A stretch of 8,418 nt of DNA from Oscillospiraceae bacterium (lineage in GTDB: Bacteria > Bacillota > Clostridia > Oscillospirales > Ruminococcaceae): NCBI GenBank assembly GCA_019413245.1, contig DXNX01000062.1:1-8418 (forward strand), read 5' to 3'. The notes beneath the pieces were generated by a model. That model was not told where the DNA came from. It was given only the letters and a program-made list of their open reading frames with translations, and did no database searches. Shown here in pieces: positions 1-5,438 of this stretch. The translations under genes were made by a program, and so were the position numbers. The first letter of the stretch is position 1. Every line of letters begins with the position of its first letter.

Positions 1-1
1 T

Positions 2-2437
2 ATCCCGTTCGCACTCGAGCGGTCTCGCTCCGGTCAAGGCGCGCATGTTTGGCTGTTTTTTGCCGAGGCCATTCCCTGCGCTAAGGCGCGCCGGCTTGGC
101 GATGCGCTGCTGACTGCCGCTATGGACACTTGCGGTGGTATTTCCTTCACCGCCTACGACCGGATGTTTCCCAACCAGGACACACTGCCCGCGGGCGGGT
201 TCGGCAACCTGATTGCCTTGCCGTTGCAAGGTCAGGCCCGACGGCAGGGCAACAGTATATTTCTGAACGATTCGCTCACGCCCTACCCGGACCCGTGGGC
301 GTTTCTTTCTACTGTGCGCACGCTGCTGCCCGGCCAGGCCGACGATTTGCTGGCAGCATTGAGCCCCGGCCGTCCGCCGCTTGGGGTACTGACCGAACCG
401 GCGGAAATGGCAGGCACCCACGCTTCACGCGCAGATACCACCCAGACAGCGACCAACTCCCACACCCCCTGGAAGCCCCAACCTTCACCTGCCTTGTCCG
501 CCCAGGATTTCAAACAACTACCGCTGCCCATCGTTCGCGCCAACGGGTTGTATATTCTTCTGGAGCATCTGACACCGGTGGCCCGCAACCGGCTAATTCG
601 GTTGGCGGCCTTTCGCAACCCTGACTTTTACAAAAAACAGGCCATGCACTTTTCCACCCACAACGTCCCGCGCATTATTTCGACAGCGGTGGAGACAGAT
701 GGATATTTAGTGTTGCCACGCGGCTGCGAAGAACCTCTTTGCGCACTTTTAGAAGGTGTCGGGGCTGCCTGCGCCATCCAAGACGAAACCTGCCTAGGCC
801 GCCCGTTGCACATCGCTTTTACCAGCACGCTGCGCCCCGACCAGCAGCCCGCGGTGGACGCTCTGCTGGCGCACCGTAATGGAGTTCTCAGCGCTACGAC
901 AGCCTTCGGCAAGACGGTGGTCGCGGCCTGGCTGATCGCACAACGCGGTGTCAACACGCTGATTTTGGTCCACACGCAGGCATTGCTCAACCAGTGGCAG
1001 GCGGCGCTCTCACAGTTCTTGCAGATCGACGAACAGCTGCCGCCGCAGCCCAAGCGCCGAGGCCGGCAGCGCAAACGCTGCCTGATCGGGCAGATTGGCG
1101 GCGGCAAACACACAGCTGCGGGATTTGTGGATATAGCGATGCTGCAATCGTTGGTCCACGGCGGCGAGATCGATCCGCGGGTGCGGGAATACGGGGTGGT
1201 CATTGTGGACGAATGCCACCATGTATCGGCCGCCGGGTTCGAGCAGGTGCTGCGAGCCGTGCCCGCCCGGTATGTGTACGGCCTGACTGCCACCCCGGCG
1301 CGCGCCGACGGGCACGGGCCAATCATCACGATGCAGTGCGGGCCGATCCGTTACCAAGTCAGCGCCAAAGAGCAGGCCGAGCGGCAGGGCTTTGCGCGTA
1401 TCGTGGTGCCGCGCTTTACCCGCTTTGCGCTGCCGCTGACCACCGAAAAGGCGACCTACGGGAAAATCTGCGAGGCGCTGGCGCGGGACATGCTGCGCAA
1501 TGACCGAATCGTCCATGACGCCTGTGACCTGCTGGCGCAGGGGCGCACGCCGTTGCTGCTGACCGAGCGGCTGGATCACGCCAAAACACTGGCTGCTGCG
1601 CTGCGGCCCTGCTGCCCGCATGTGTTTTTGCTCTCCGGCCGCGGAACCGCCAAAGAGAAACGCGCGCTGCTGGATGCGCTGGCCGCCGTACCCGTCGGGC
1701 AGCCGCTGGCCGTTGTCGCCATCGGCAAATATGCCGGGGAAGGCTTTGATCTGCCCCGGCTGGATGCCCTGCTCCTAACGATGCCTGTCGTTTGGAAAGG
1801 CACGCTGACCCAGTACACCGGTCGCCTGCACCGTGCCGCGCCCGGCAAGCGGGAAGTTTTGCTGTACGATTATGTGGATCTTCGCGTCCCGATGTTGGAA
1901 CAGCAGTACCGCAGGCGGCTGCGCAGCTATGCGGCGCTGGCGTATACGGTGCGGGGCACAGCTGAGAAGCCCGAATCGAGCGAGCAGACTGCACAACGCG
2001 AAGCAGCTGTTTTTGTGAGCTGTGAACAGTTTCCTCAGCGGTTTGCCGCGGATTTGGAAGGAGCCACCCGGGAGGTACTGCTCTGTGTTCCGTCGCTGTC
2101 GACGCGATCTGTACAGCGCATGCTCCCCCTGTTACAGCGCTTGCAACACAAGGGCGGGGATGTGCAGGTTTACCTGCCGGAGCCCGCGCAGTTCCGGCCA
2201 GACATTCAGCCCAAAATCACCGCCAGCGCAGCCGCTTTGCAGCGGGCGGGCATCCCGGTTATGTTTTGCCCCGACCGCCTGCCCAACTTTTGTATACTCG
2301 ACCAGCGGCTCGTTTGGTACGGCGGCCTCAACCCATTGGGCCGGATGCCGGACGGCGAGAGCTGCTTGCGGATGGACGCGCCGGATGTGGCGGCGGAGTT
2401 GATGGAGTTTTTGCGAGGTATAATGCCAAGCGGATGA
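2..2437 (+). CDS. TOTE-type archaeo-eukaryotic primase / SF2 helicase / PLD-like protein, 5' partial
   Basis: The frame stays open for 40 codons upstream of the ATG at 122 to the window edge, and those codons continue the same domain, so the true start lies outside. Residues are numbered from that ATG. The N-terminal part matches the primase (AEP) domain of TOTE conflict systems: a GQGAHVW stretch with the primase-type His (codon at 44-46), then FPNQD and GFGNLIALPLQ (about 15-37). A variable linker (85-130) leads to an SF2 helicase: Walker A-like TTAFGKT (259-265), DECHH box (363-367), TAT (389-391), motif V-like GEGFDLP (539-545) and QYTGRLHR (564-571). Residues 645-765 resemble a phospholipase-D fold, but the HxKx4D catalytic motif reads L720, N722, D727, so it is probably inactive. 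Such proteins are predicted to act on nucleic acid in anti-element conflict and often ride on mobile DNA. Biochemical activity here is inferred. Confidence 0.88.
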   Translation: MPFALERSRSGQGAHVWLFFAEAIPCAKARRLGDALLTAAMDTCGGISFTAYDRMFPNQDTLPAGGFGNLIALPLQGQARRQGNSIFLNDSLTPYPDPWAFLSTVRTLLPGQADDLLAALSPGRPPLGVLTEPAEMAGTHASRADTTQTATNSHTPWKPQPSPALSAQDFKQLPLPIVRANGLYILLEHLTPVARNRLIRLAAFRNPDFYKKQAMHFSTHNVPRIISTAVETDGYLVLPRGCEEPLCALLEGVGAACAIQDETCLGRPLHIAFTSTLRPDQQPAVDALLAHRNGVLSATTAFGKTVVAAWLIAQRGVNTLILVHTQALLNQWQAALSQFLQIDEQLPPQPKRRGRQRKRCLIGQIGGGKHTAAGFVDIAMLQSLVHGGEIDPRVREYGVVIVDECHHVSAAGFEQVLRAVPARYVYGLTATPARADGHGPIITMQCGPIRYQVSAKEQAERQGFARIVVPRFTRFALPLTTEKATYGKICEALARDMLRNDRIVHDACDLLAQGRTPLLLTERLDHAKTLAAALRPCCPHVFLLSGRGTAKEKRALLDALAAVPVGQPLAVVAIGKYAGEGFDLPRLDALLLTMPVVWKGTLTQYTGRLHRAAPGKREVLLYDYVDLRVPMLEQQYRRRLRSYAALAYTVRGTAEKPESSEQTAQREAAVFVSCEQFPQRFAADLEGATREVLLCVPSLSTRSVQRMLPLLQRLQHKGGDVQVYLPEPAQFRPDIQPKITASAAALQRAGIPVMFCPDRLPNFCILDQRLVWYGGLNPLGRMPDGESCLRMDAPDVAAELMEFLRGIMPSG

Positions 2438-2551
2438 TGGCCAATACGGCGCGTTAGAAAATTCTCTTGCTTTTTCTGCTGTTTTATTCCATACCGGCTT
2501 CCGTTTCAAAACTTCCCAATTTCTACACTTTTGAAATCGGAGGCCCACCTT

Positions 2552-2663
2552 ATGAAACAGATTGACCGCCCGCAGTATCTCCAGCGCTTGTTGGGATCGC
2601 AGCCCCCCAGACCTCAAGCTCATCACCGGCATCCGCTGCTGCGGCAAGTCCTGCCTGTTATGA
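2552..2663 (+). pseudogene. 5' remnant of an AAA/P-loop ATPase (DUF4143-type) gene
   Basis: A good ribosome binding site (GGAGG, 2539-2543) precedes the ATG at 2552, and the first codons read MKQIDRPQYLQRLLG, like the start of ATP-binding proteins of the DUF4143 type. The reading frame then slips: from 2607 the +1 frame gives PDLKLITGIRCCGKSCLL, a recognisable Walker A (GIRCCGKS), followed at once by TGA (2661-2663). The sequence after that TGA, AFRQQIQQ, still looks plausible for the family, and the TGA could be a decayed CGA. A second stop (TAG) follows. No later ATPase motifs are visible before the next gene at 2850. This is a frameshifted, stop-interrupted and truncated fragment. Family identity rests on about 30 residues, so it is moderately secure. 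Confidence 0.6.
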
Positions 2664-2776
2664 GCTTTCCGGCAGCAGATCCAGCAGTAGGACCCGGCAG
2701 CCAATTTGCCTTGCAGCTCTACGTCCGGTTTCTCAATCCAGCCGCCGCGCCCCTGCTTAGCAACCGATTCTGATGC

Positions 2777-2805
2777 TTGTATTTTCCACATTACTGCCTT
2801 ATACT
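2777..2805 (+). promoter_or_regulatory. Sigma-A-type promoter of the DUF6429-RhuM unit
   Basis: TTGTAT (2777-2782) and TATACT (2800-2805) are separated by exactly 17 bases, close to the sigma-70/sigma-A consensus. Transcription would start near 2812, leaving a leader of about 38 bases before the TTG start at 2850. The promoter lies just downstream of the dead ATPase fragment, so the two-gene unit is expressed separately from the helicase gene. Confidence 0.65.
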
Positions 2806-2849
2806 TATTCCATGATACTGCAATATCAATGGTACAAGGAGTGCACAAG

Positions 2850-3167
2850 TTGGTAGATGAGCGATTAAAACAGATTCGGGAGCTCACCCTCATGCTGATG
2901 TATCTGACTTCCTGGGAAGATCATGATGCGCTGGGACTCAGGGCAGTAAAAAAGAAAGAACTGGGGAGCTATCCCCTTGTCCGCCGGTGCTGGAAAGGGT
3001 ATGACTTCCGCCTCCTGAAGGACCTGGTAGAGGAAGGGCTGATTTGTGACAGCGGACGTACCCGGCCCGCTCAAATCACTTCGGAGGGTGAGTCTGAGGC
3101 AAAAAAACTGTTGGCACAGTATGGCATCAAATTGGGAGAATGCAGGTACGACAATGCAAAACCATGA
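2850..3167 (+). CDS. DUF6429 family protein (small, function unknown)
   Basis: This encodes a 105-residue soluble protein. I choose the TTG at 2850 because AAGGAG (2836-2841) sits 8 bases upstream. An in-frame ATG at 2829 lies before that site and has no RBS of its own. The core shows the DUF6429 pattern: an N-terminal helix ending LMLMYLTSWE, then VRRCWKGYDFRLLKDLVEEGLI and a C-terminal TSEGESEAKKLLAQYG segment, like a small winged-helix or YjcQ-like fold (inference). The family has no established function. It has its own promoter and its last 14 bases overlap the RhuM gene, so the two are probably cotranscribed and translationally coupled. This suggests that they act together, but the sequence does not show how. 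Confidence 0.75.
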   Translation: MVDERLKQIRELTLMLMYLTSWEDHDALGLRAVKKKELGSYPLVRRCWKGYDFRLLKDLVEEGLICDSGRTRPAQITSEGESEAKKLLAQYGIKLGECRYDNAKP

Positions 3168-4206
3168 ATCGAAGCATCCGATCCGCTCCAGTGCGGCGGA
3201 ATACCTGACCTTCGTTGCCGCAACCGGCGATGGCGCAGATAGCATAGAGATGCGCTATGAAGACGAAAATATCTGGTTGACACAGAAGATGATGGCCACT
3301 CTTTATGATGTCTCTGTCTCGGCCATCAATCAGCACCTAAAAAACATTTTTGAAGATGGCGAACTGGATAAGAAGGCGGTTATTAAGAAATACTTAATAA
3401 CTGCCTCAGACGGAAAGCAGTACAACACAAACCACTACAATCTGCAGGCCATCATCGCGGTAGGCTTCAAAGTCAACAATGACCGGGCGGTCCAGTTCCG
3501 CAAGTGGGCCAACGGTATTGTCAAGGACTATACGATCCAGGGCTGGGCCATAGACAGCGACCGACTGAAAAGCGGCGGCAGTGTTCTCACCAGGGAATAT
3601 TTCGACCACCTGCTGGAGCAGATCCGGGAGATTCGGATGTCTGAGCGCAGGTTCTACCAGAAGATCACAGACATCTATGCCACCGCCTTGGATTATGACA
3701 AGTCAGCTAAGACCACGCGCCTGTTTTTCGCAGAGGTACAAAACAAACTGCATTGGGCCATCCACCGCCACACAGCGGCGGAACTGATCATGGAACGGGC
3801 CAATGCAGAAAAACCCCATATGGGTCTGACCTCCTGGGAGCAGTATCCGGATGGGAAGATTCAGAAGTATGATGTGTCCATTGCCAAAAACTACCTCTCC
3901 AAAGAGGAGTTGCAGGCGCTGGAACGTATCGTCACCATGTATTTGGACTACGCGGAATATCAGGCCAGCCGCCATATCCCCATGACCATGCAGGATTGGT
4001 CTCAAAGACTCAACCGTTTTCTGGAGTTCAATGAACACGAGATCCTCCACGATACCGGCCGCGTGACCCATGAAATCGCCAAGGCGTTTGCGGAGAGCGA
4101 GTTCGAGAAGTACCGAGTCGTGCAGGACAGGCTGTTTGAAAGCGACTTTGACCGCTTCCTTACCTTGGAGAAAGAAGCGGAGCGGCACAACAATGAAGAA
4201 TCCTGA
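3154..4206 (+). CDS. RhuM family protein (virulence_RhuM domain)
   Basis: This encodes a 350-residue protein that fills the usual RhuM length. I choose the ATG at 3154 inside the end of the DUF6429 gene. A weak AGG lies 7 bases upstream, which fits translational coupling. Family hallmarks in order: WLTQKMMATLYDVSVSAINQH (41-61), a helix-turn-helix-like DNA-binding stretch; HYNLQAIIAVGFKVNNDRA (94-112); FRKWANGIVKDYTIQGWAID (115-134); FFAEVQNKLHWAIHRHTAAE (191-210); and the MGLTSW segment (223-228). No signal peptide or membrane segment is visible. RhuM is named from a Salmonella pathogenicity island gene. Its biochemical role is not established, and homologues are often found on mobile elements and beside restriction-modification genes. 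The reading frame is intact, unlike most neighbouring mobile-element genes, so the gene is probably still selected. Confidence 0.87.
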   Translation: MQNHESKHPIRSSAAEYLTFVAATGDGADSIEMRYEDENIWLTQKMMATLYDVSVSAINQHLKNIFEDGELDKKAVIKKYLITASDGKQYNTNHYNLQAIIAVGFKVNNDRAVQFRKWANGIVKDYTIQGWAIDSDRLKSGGSVLTREYFDHLLEQIREIRMSERRFYQKITDIYATALDYDKSAKTTRLFFAEVQNKLHWAIHRHTAAELIMERANAEKPHMGLTSWEQYPDGKIQKYDVSIAKNYLSKEELQALERIVTMYLDYAEYQASRHIPMTMQDWSQRLNRFLEFNEHEILHDTGRVTHEIAKAFAESEFEKYRVVQDRLFESDFDRFLTLEKEAERHNNEES

Positions 4207-4301
4207 TCCCCATTTCCCGTGACTTTCAAACCCACGTTGGAGCCTTTGCTCTGCCCAGTGAGCAAGTCATCCCCCCCCGCAAGCCAAGCATTTTACTGTG
4301 T

Positions 4302-4386
4302 GGCCACCTTTCTGAATCAACCGCTTAAGGCGAGTCTGTAAGCTTGCAACGCGTGACGGTTGGCTGACCACCATTTGACCACTTTT
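4302..4386. repeat. Short GRCCAC-type repeats, possible IS21-like element end
   Basis: Three copies of a G(G/A)CCAC-plus-TTT motif lie downstream of RhuM: GGCCACCTTT (4302-4311), GACCACCATTT (4366-4376) and GACCACTTTT (4377-4386). The last two are in tandem with an 11-base period. Repeated TGGCCAC/TGGTCA-type blocks are typical of IS21-family ends, so this may be a leftover element terminus, but no istA or istB coding sequence is present. The rest of 4207-4449 shows no gene. It includes a run of eight C at 4271-4278. Confidence 0.3.
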
Positions 4387-4449
4387 CTTTTTCCAACTGT
4401 TTTGATGAGTGAATTTTACGATCCAGCATTGTTTATTCCACACGCAAAC

Positions 4450-4490
4450 CAGCGCGGGAAGTTGTGCAACCCGCACAAATTCCCGCGCTG
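4450..4490. repeat. Near-perfect 17-bp inverted repeat (large hairpin)
   Basis: CAGCGCGGGAA (4450-4460) pairs with TTCCCGCGCTG (4480-4490). Inside it TTGTGC (4462-4467) pairs with GCACAA (4473-4478) around the loop AACCC, with a single G/A mismatch between the two stems. No T-run follows, so a standard intrinsic terminator is unlikely. It sits 30 bases before the tRNA remnant. It could be a recombination or replication site, an element end, or a structured RNA. Confidence 0.7.
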
Positions 4491-4520
4491 TATCATTGGA
4501 TATCGCCAAATGTCACAGTT

Positions 4521-4565
4521 CTCCGACTCCAAAGGCCAGAGGTTCGAATCCCCCCGGCCGCACCA
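4521..4565 (+). pseudogene. tRNA 3'-half remnant (possibly tRNA-Arg), candidate att site
   Basis: The T loop TTCGAAT (4543-4549), 3' T stem CCCCC (4550-4554), acceptor strand CGGCCGC (4555-4561), discriminator A and encoded CCA (4563-4565) are in standard tRNA register. The variable region AGGCC (4533-4537) followed by AGAGG looks like tRNA-Arg. In this register the loop at 4521-4527 would be CTCCGAC (anticodon CCG). However, the T stem has two A-C mismatches, the anticodon stem does not pair, and the 5' acceptor strand (GCGGCCG expected) is absent upstream. It is therefore not a working tRNA. tRNA 3' halves are the usual attachment cores of tyrosine integrases, and an integrase remnant lies 170 bases away. 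Confidence 0.6.
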
Positions 4566-4603
4566 AGAGCAGCATCTTTGTAGATGCTGCTCTTTTTGTT
4601 TTT
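4566..4603 (+). terminator. Intrinsic terminator behind the tRNA remnant
   Basis: AGAGCAGCATCT (4566-4577) and AGATGCTGCTCT (4582-4593) form a perfect 12-bp stem with loop TTGT, followed by a T-rich run to 4603. It begins at the base after the CCA, the normal place for a tRNA terminator, and so marks the original tRNA 3' flank. Confidence 0.85.
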
Positions 4604-4659
4604 ATGGCATTGTATGGTGCGATTAGATCATATCTGCCAATAATGATAAGCATTTTTTC

Positions 4660-4722
4660 TGGTAGAAATCCGGTAATTCCTGTATAATAGAAAACACAAG
4701 ATTCCGCACAGGAGGAAGAATG
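4660..4722 (+). promoter_or_regulatory. Promoter and RBS of a beheaded gene
   Basis: A perfect TATAAT (4683-4688) with a poor -35 (TGGTAG, 4660-4665) is followed by AGGAGG (4710-4715) and ATG (4720-4722). The reading frame then stops at once (ATG CTA TAG), close to where the oppositely oriented integrase homology ends (about 4739). This looks like the surviving start signals of a gene whose body was removed at that junction. A two-codon leader peptide is an alternative. Confidence 0.4.
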
Positions 4723-4738
4723 CTATAGTCATTTCGCA

Positions 4739-4970
4739 ATCGGTATACGCTGCCAGCGTCATGGCATGGTTCACCGGCTGCAGGTCACGCCGCACTTCCC
4801 GCTCGAACAGAACAGCCTGTTCGTTCAGCCACTTTTTACACTGGCTGGGTGTGAGTTCTTTCGGTGGATGTACCGTTTTCTGTGCGGCTTTCAGGCGGTT
4901 GCCTTCGTAATCGTAGCCGCGGGATACCACAATGTGATAACTGTTTCCCGCGTTTTCGGATGCTTGCCAT
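4739..4970 (-). pseudogene. Truncated, frameshifted tyrosine site-specific integrase
   Basis: On the minus strand, AAGGAG (4979-4984) precedes the ATG at 4970 by 8 bases, and the first codons read MASIRKRG. The frame then slips in the A-run at 4944-4946: dropping one A restores NSYHIVVSRGYDYEGNRL, then HPPKELTPSQCKKWLNEQ and FEREV, ending MTLAAYTD. These are the arm-binding N-terminal domain and the beginning of the core-binding domain of an ICE/phage-type tyrosine recombinase. Homology ends near 4739. The catalytic domain (R..HxxR..Y) is missing and is replaced by unrelated sequence that reads through to a stop at 4628. The gene pointed toward the tRNA remnant, the usual orientation of an integrase beside its attachment site. 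It cannot make an active recombinase. Confidence 0.75.
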
Positions 4971-5089
4971 TTTGACCACTCCTTTGTGTGTATTGGCACA
5001 AAGGATACCAACCTCTGCGATACAAAGCTATCACCAAACCCAACGAAGAACGGTCACAACACTTGTGCAAACCGGGCAAAACACCAAAA

Positions 5090-5142
5090 GTTTGCAAACA
5101 TAACCAATAGTGAAGATTCTCCCAAAAGTGAAAATCCTCACT
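5090..5142. repeat. Palindrome and repeats upstream of the dead integrase
   Basis: The stretch 4985-5148 has no gene. It holds a perfect palindrome GTTTGCAAAC (5090-5099), two direct copies of AGTGAARAT (5109-5117 and 5127-5135) 18 bases apart, and an inverted match between AGTGAAGATT (5109-5118) and AATCCTCACT (5133-5142) with one mismatch. In this position they could be integrase arm-binding or excisionase/repressor sites of the lost element. That role is inferred from position only. Confidence 0.35.
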
Positions 5143-5148
5143 GTGGGT

Positions 5149-5199
5149 GTGATATTTGCAATTCCAGCTTGTGTGCGATAAACTATTTACGTCGTTCAC
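5149..5199 (-). pseudogene. tnpA: IS200 transposase TnpA, N-terminal 17 codons only
   Basis: From a GTG start (5199-5197) the minus strand reads MNDVNSLSHTSWNCKYH, the opening of IS200-family Y1 transposases, which normally continue IVFxPKYRR. Here homology stops after His17 and unrelated sequence follows, so the HUH motif and the catalytic Tyr are both missing. The RBS GGGAGG (5214-5209) lies about 9 bases upstream and is buried in the leader stem. The protein is non-functional. Confidence 0.65.
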
Positions 5200-5209
5200 T
5201 CCGAATGAC

Positions 5210-5266
5210 CTCCCTTTGCTTGGCTTGTGCAGTTGGCAGACCGCACTTCCATTATAGCAAAGGGAG
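5210..5266 (-). promoter_or_regulatory. RBS-sequestering stem in the IS200 leader
   Basis: CTCCCTTTGCT (5210-5220) and AGCAAAGGGAG (5256-5266) form a perfect 11-bp stem. On the minus strand the 3' arm contains most of the transposase Shine-Dalgarno GGGAGG, so the stem would hide it. IS200 elements are known to repress transposase translation in this way. The loop contains a further GTGC/GCAC pairing (5227-5230 with 5243-5246). Confidence 0.55.
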
Positions 5267-5303
5267 TTTTTCTTTCTGCAGTATAGACTATAATCTTCTT
5301 TCG

Positions 5304-5326
5304 AACCACTCGCCTAGCGAGTGGTT
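5304..5326. repeat. IS200-type subterminal hairpin
   Basis: AACCACTCGC (5304-5313) and GCGAGTGGTT (5317-5326) form a perfect 10-bp stem with the three-base loop CTA. Small hairpins of this size near the tip are what IS200/IS605 transposases bind, and this one lies at the outer edge of the IS200 remnant. Confidence 0.65.
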
Positions 5327-5336
5327 TTCGTTATAC

Positions 5337-5372
5337 AAAAAGGTCGCTGTATTTCCGCACAGCGACCTTTTT
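5337..5372 (-). terminator. Terminator of the two-component operon
   Basis: AAAAAGGTCGCTGT (5337-5350) pairs perfectly with ACAGCGACCTTTTT (5359-5372) around an 8-base loop. On the minus strand the hairpin ends in TTTTT, 66 bases past the kinase stop codon. The flanking A and T runs make it potentially bidirectional, so it also shields the kinase operon from transcription coming from the mobile scar. Confidence 0.85.
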
Positions 5373-5438
5373 GAGTTATGACATTTGCTTCTGCCGCTTT
5401 GGGAGAATATCGCAAGTATAGAGGAATATTCACTGAAT

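Larger units (their letters stand above)
5149..5330 (-). mobile_element. IS200-type (IS200/IS605) left-end remnant
   Basis: The remnant contains, in minus-strand order, a subterminal hairpin (5304-5326), a TATAAT promoter element (5256-5251), a long stem that covers the transposase RBS (5210-5220 with 5256-5266), and the first 17 codons of a TnpA-like transposase. This is the standard layout of an IS200 left end. The remaining transposase and right end are absent; foreign sequence begins at about 5148. The element lies next to the T-rich tail of the two-component terminator, and a T-rich insertion target would be in keeping with the family. Confidence 0.65.

Noticed and set aside
628..1329. 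Minus-strand open frames opposite the helicase
   Set aside because: They are shadows of a high-GC gene; the plus strand carries all helicase motifs.
2504..2536. TTTCAAAA/TTTTGAAA inverted repeat before the ATPase remnant
   Set aside because: Eight AT-rich base pairs with a 17-base loop are too weak to call an operator or terminator.
2132..2893. Minus-strand open frame of 253 codons across the helicase end and the intergenic region
   Set aside because: It overlaps the conserved PLD-like domain and the ATPase remnant and has no family signature.
4450..4490. Hairpin as the RhuM terminator
   Set aside because: The stem is strong but there is no T-run after it, and it lies about 240 bases past the stop codon.
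4490..4565. Complete functional tRNA gene
   Set aside because: The 5' acceptor strand and D arm do not match the 3' half, the anticodon stem does not pair, and the T stem has two mismatches.
4360..4687. Small plus-strand open frames through the hairpin and tRNA remnant
   Set aside because: Their translation is that of tRNA and terminator sequence, with no RBS and no protein family.
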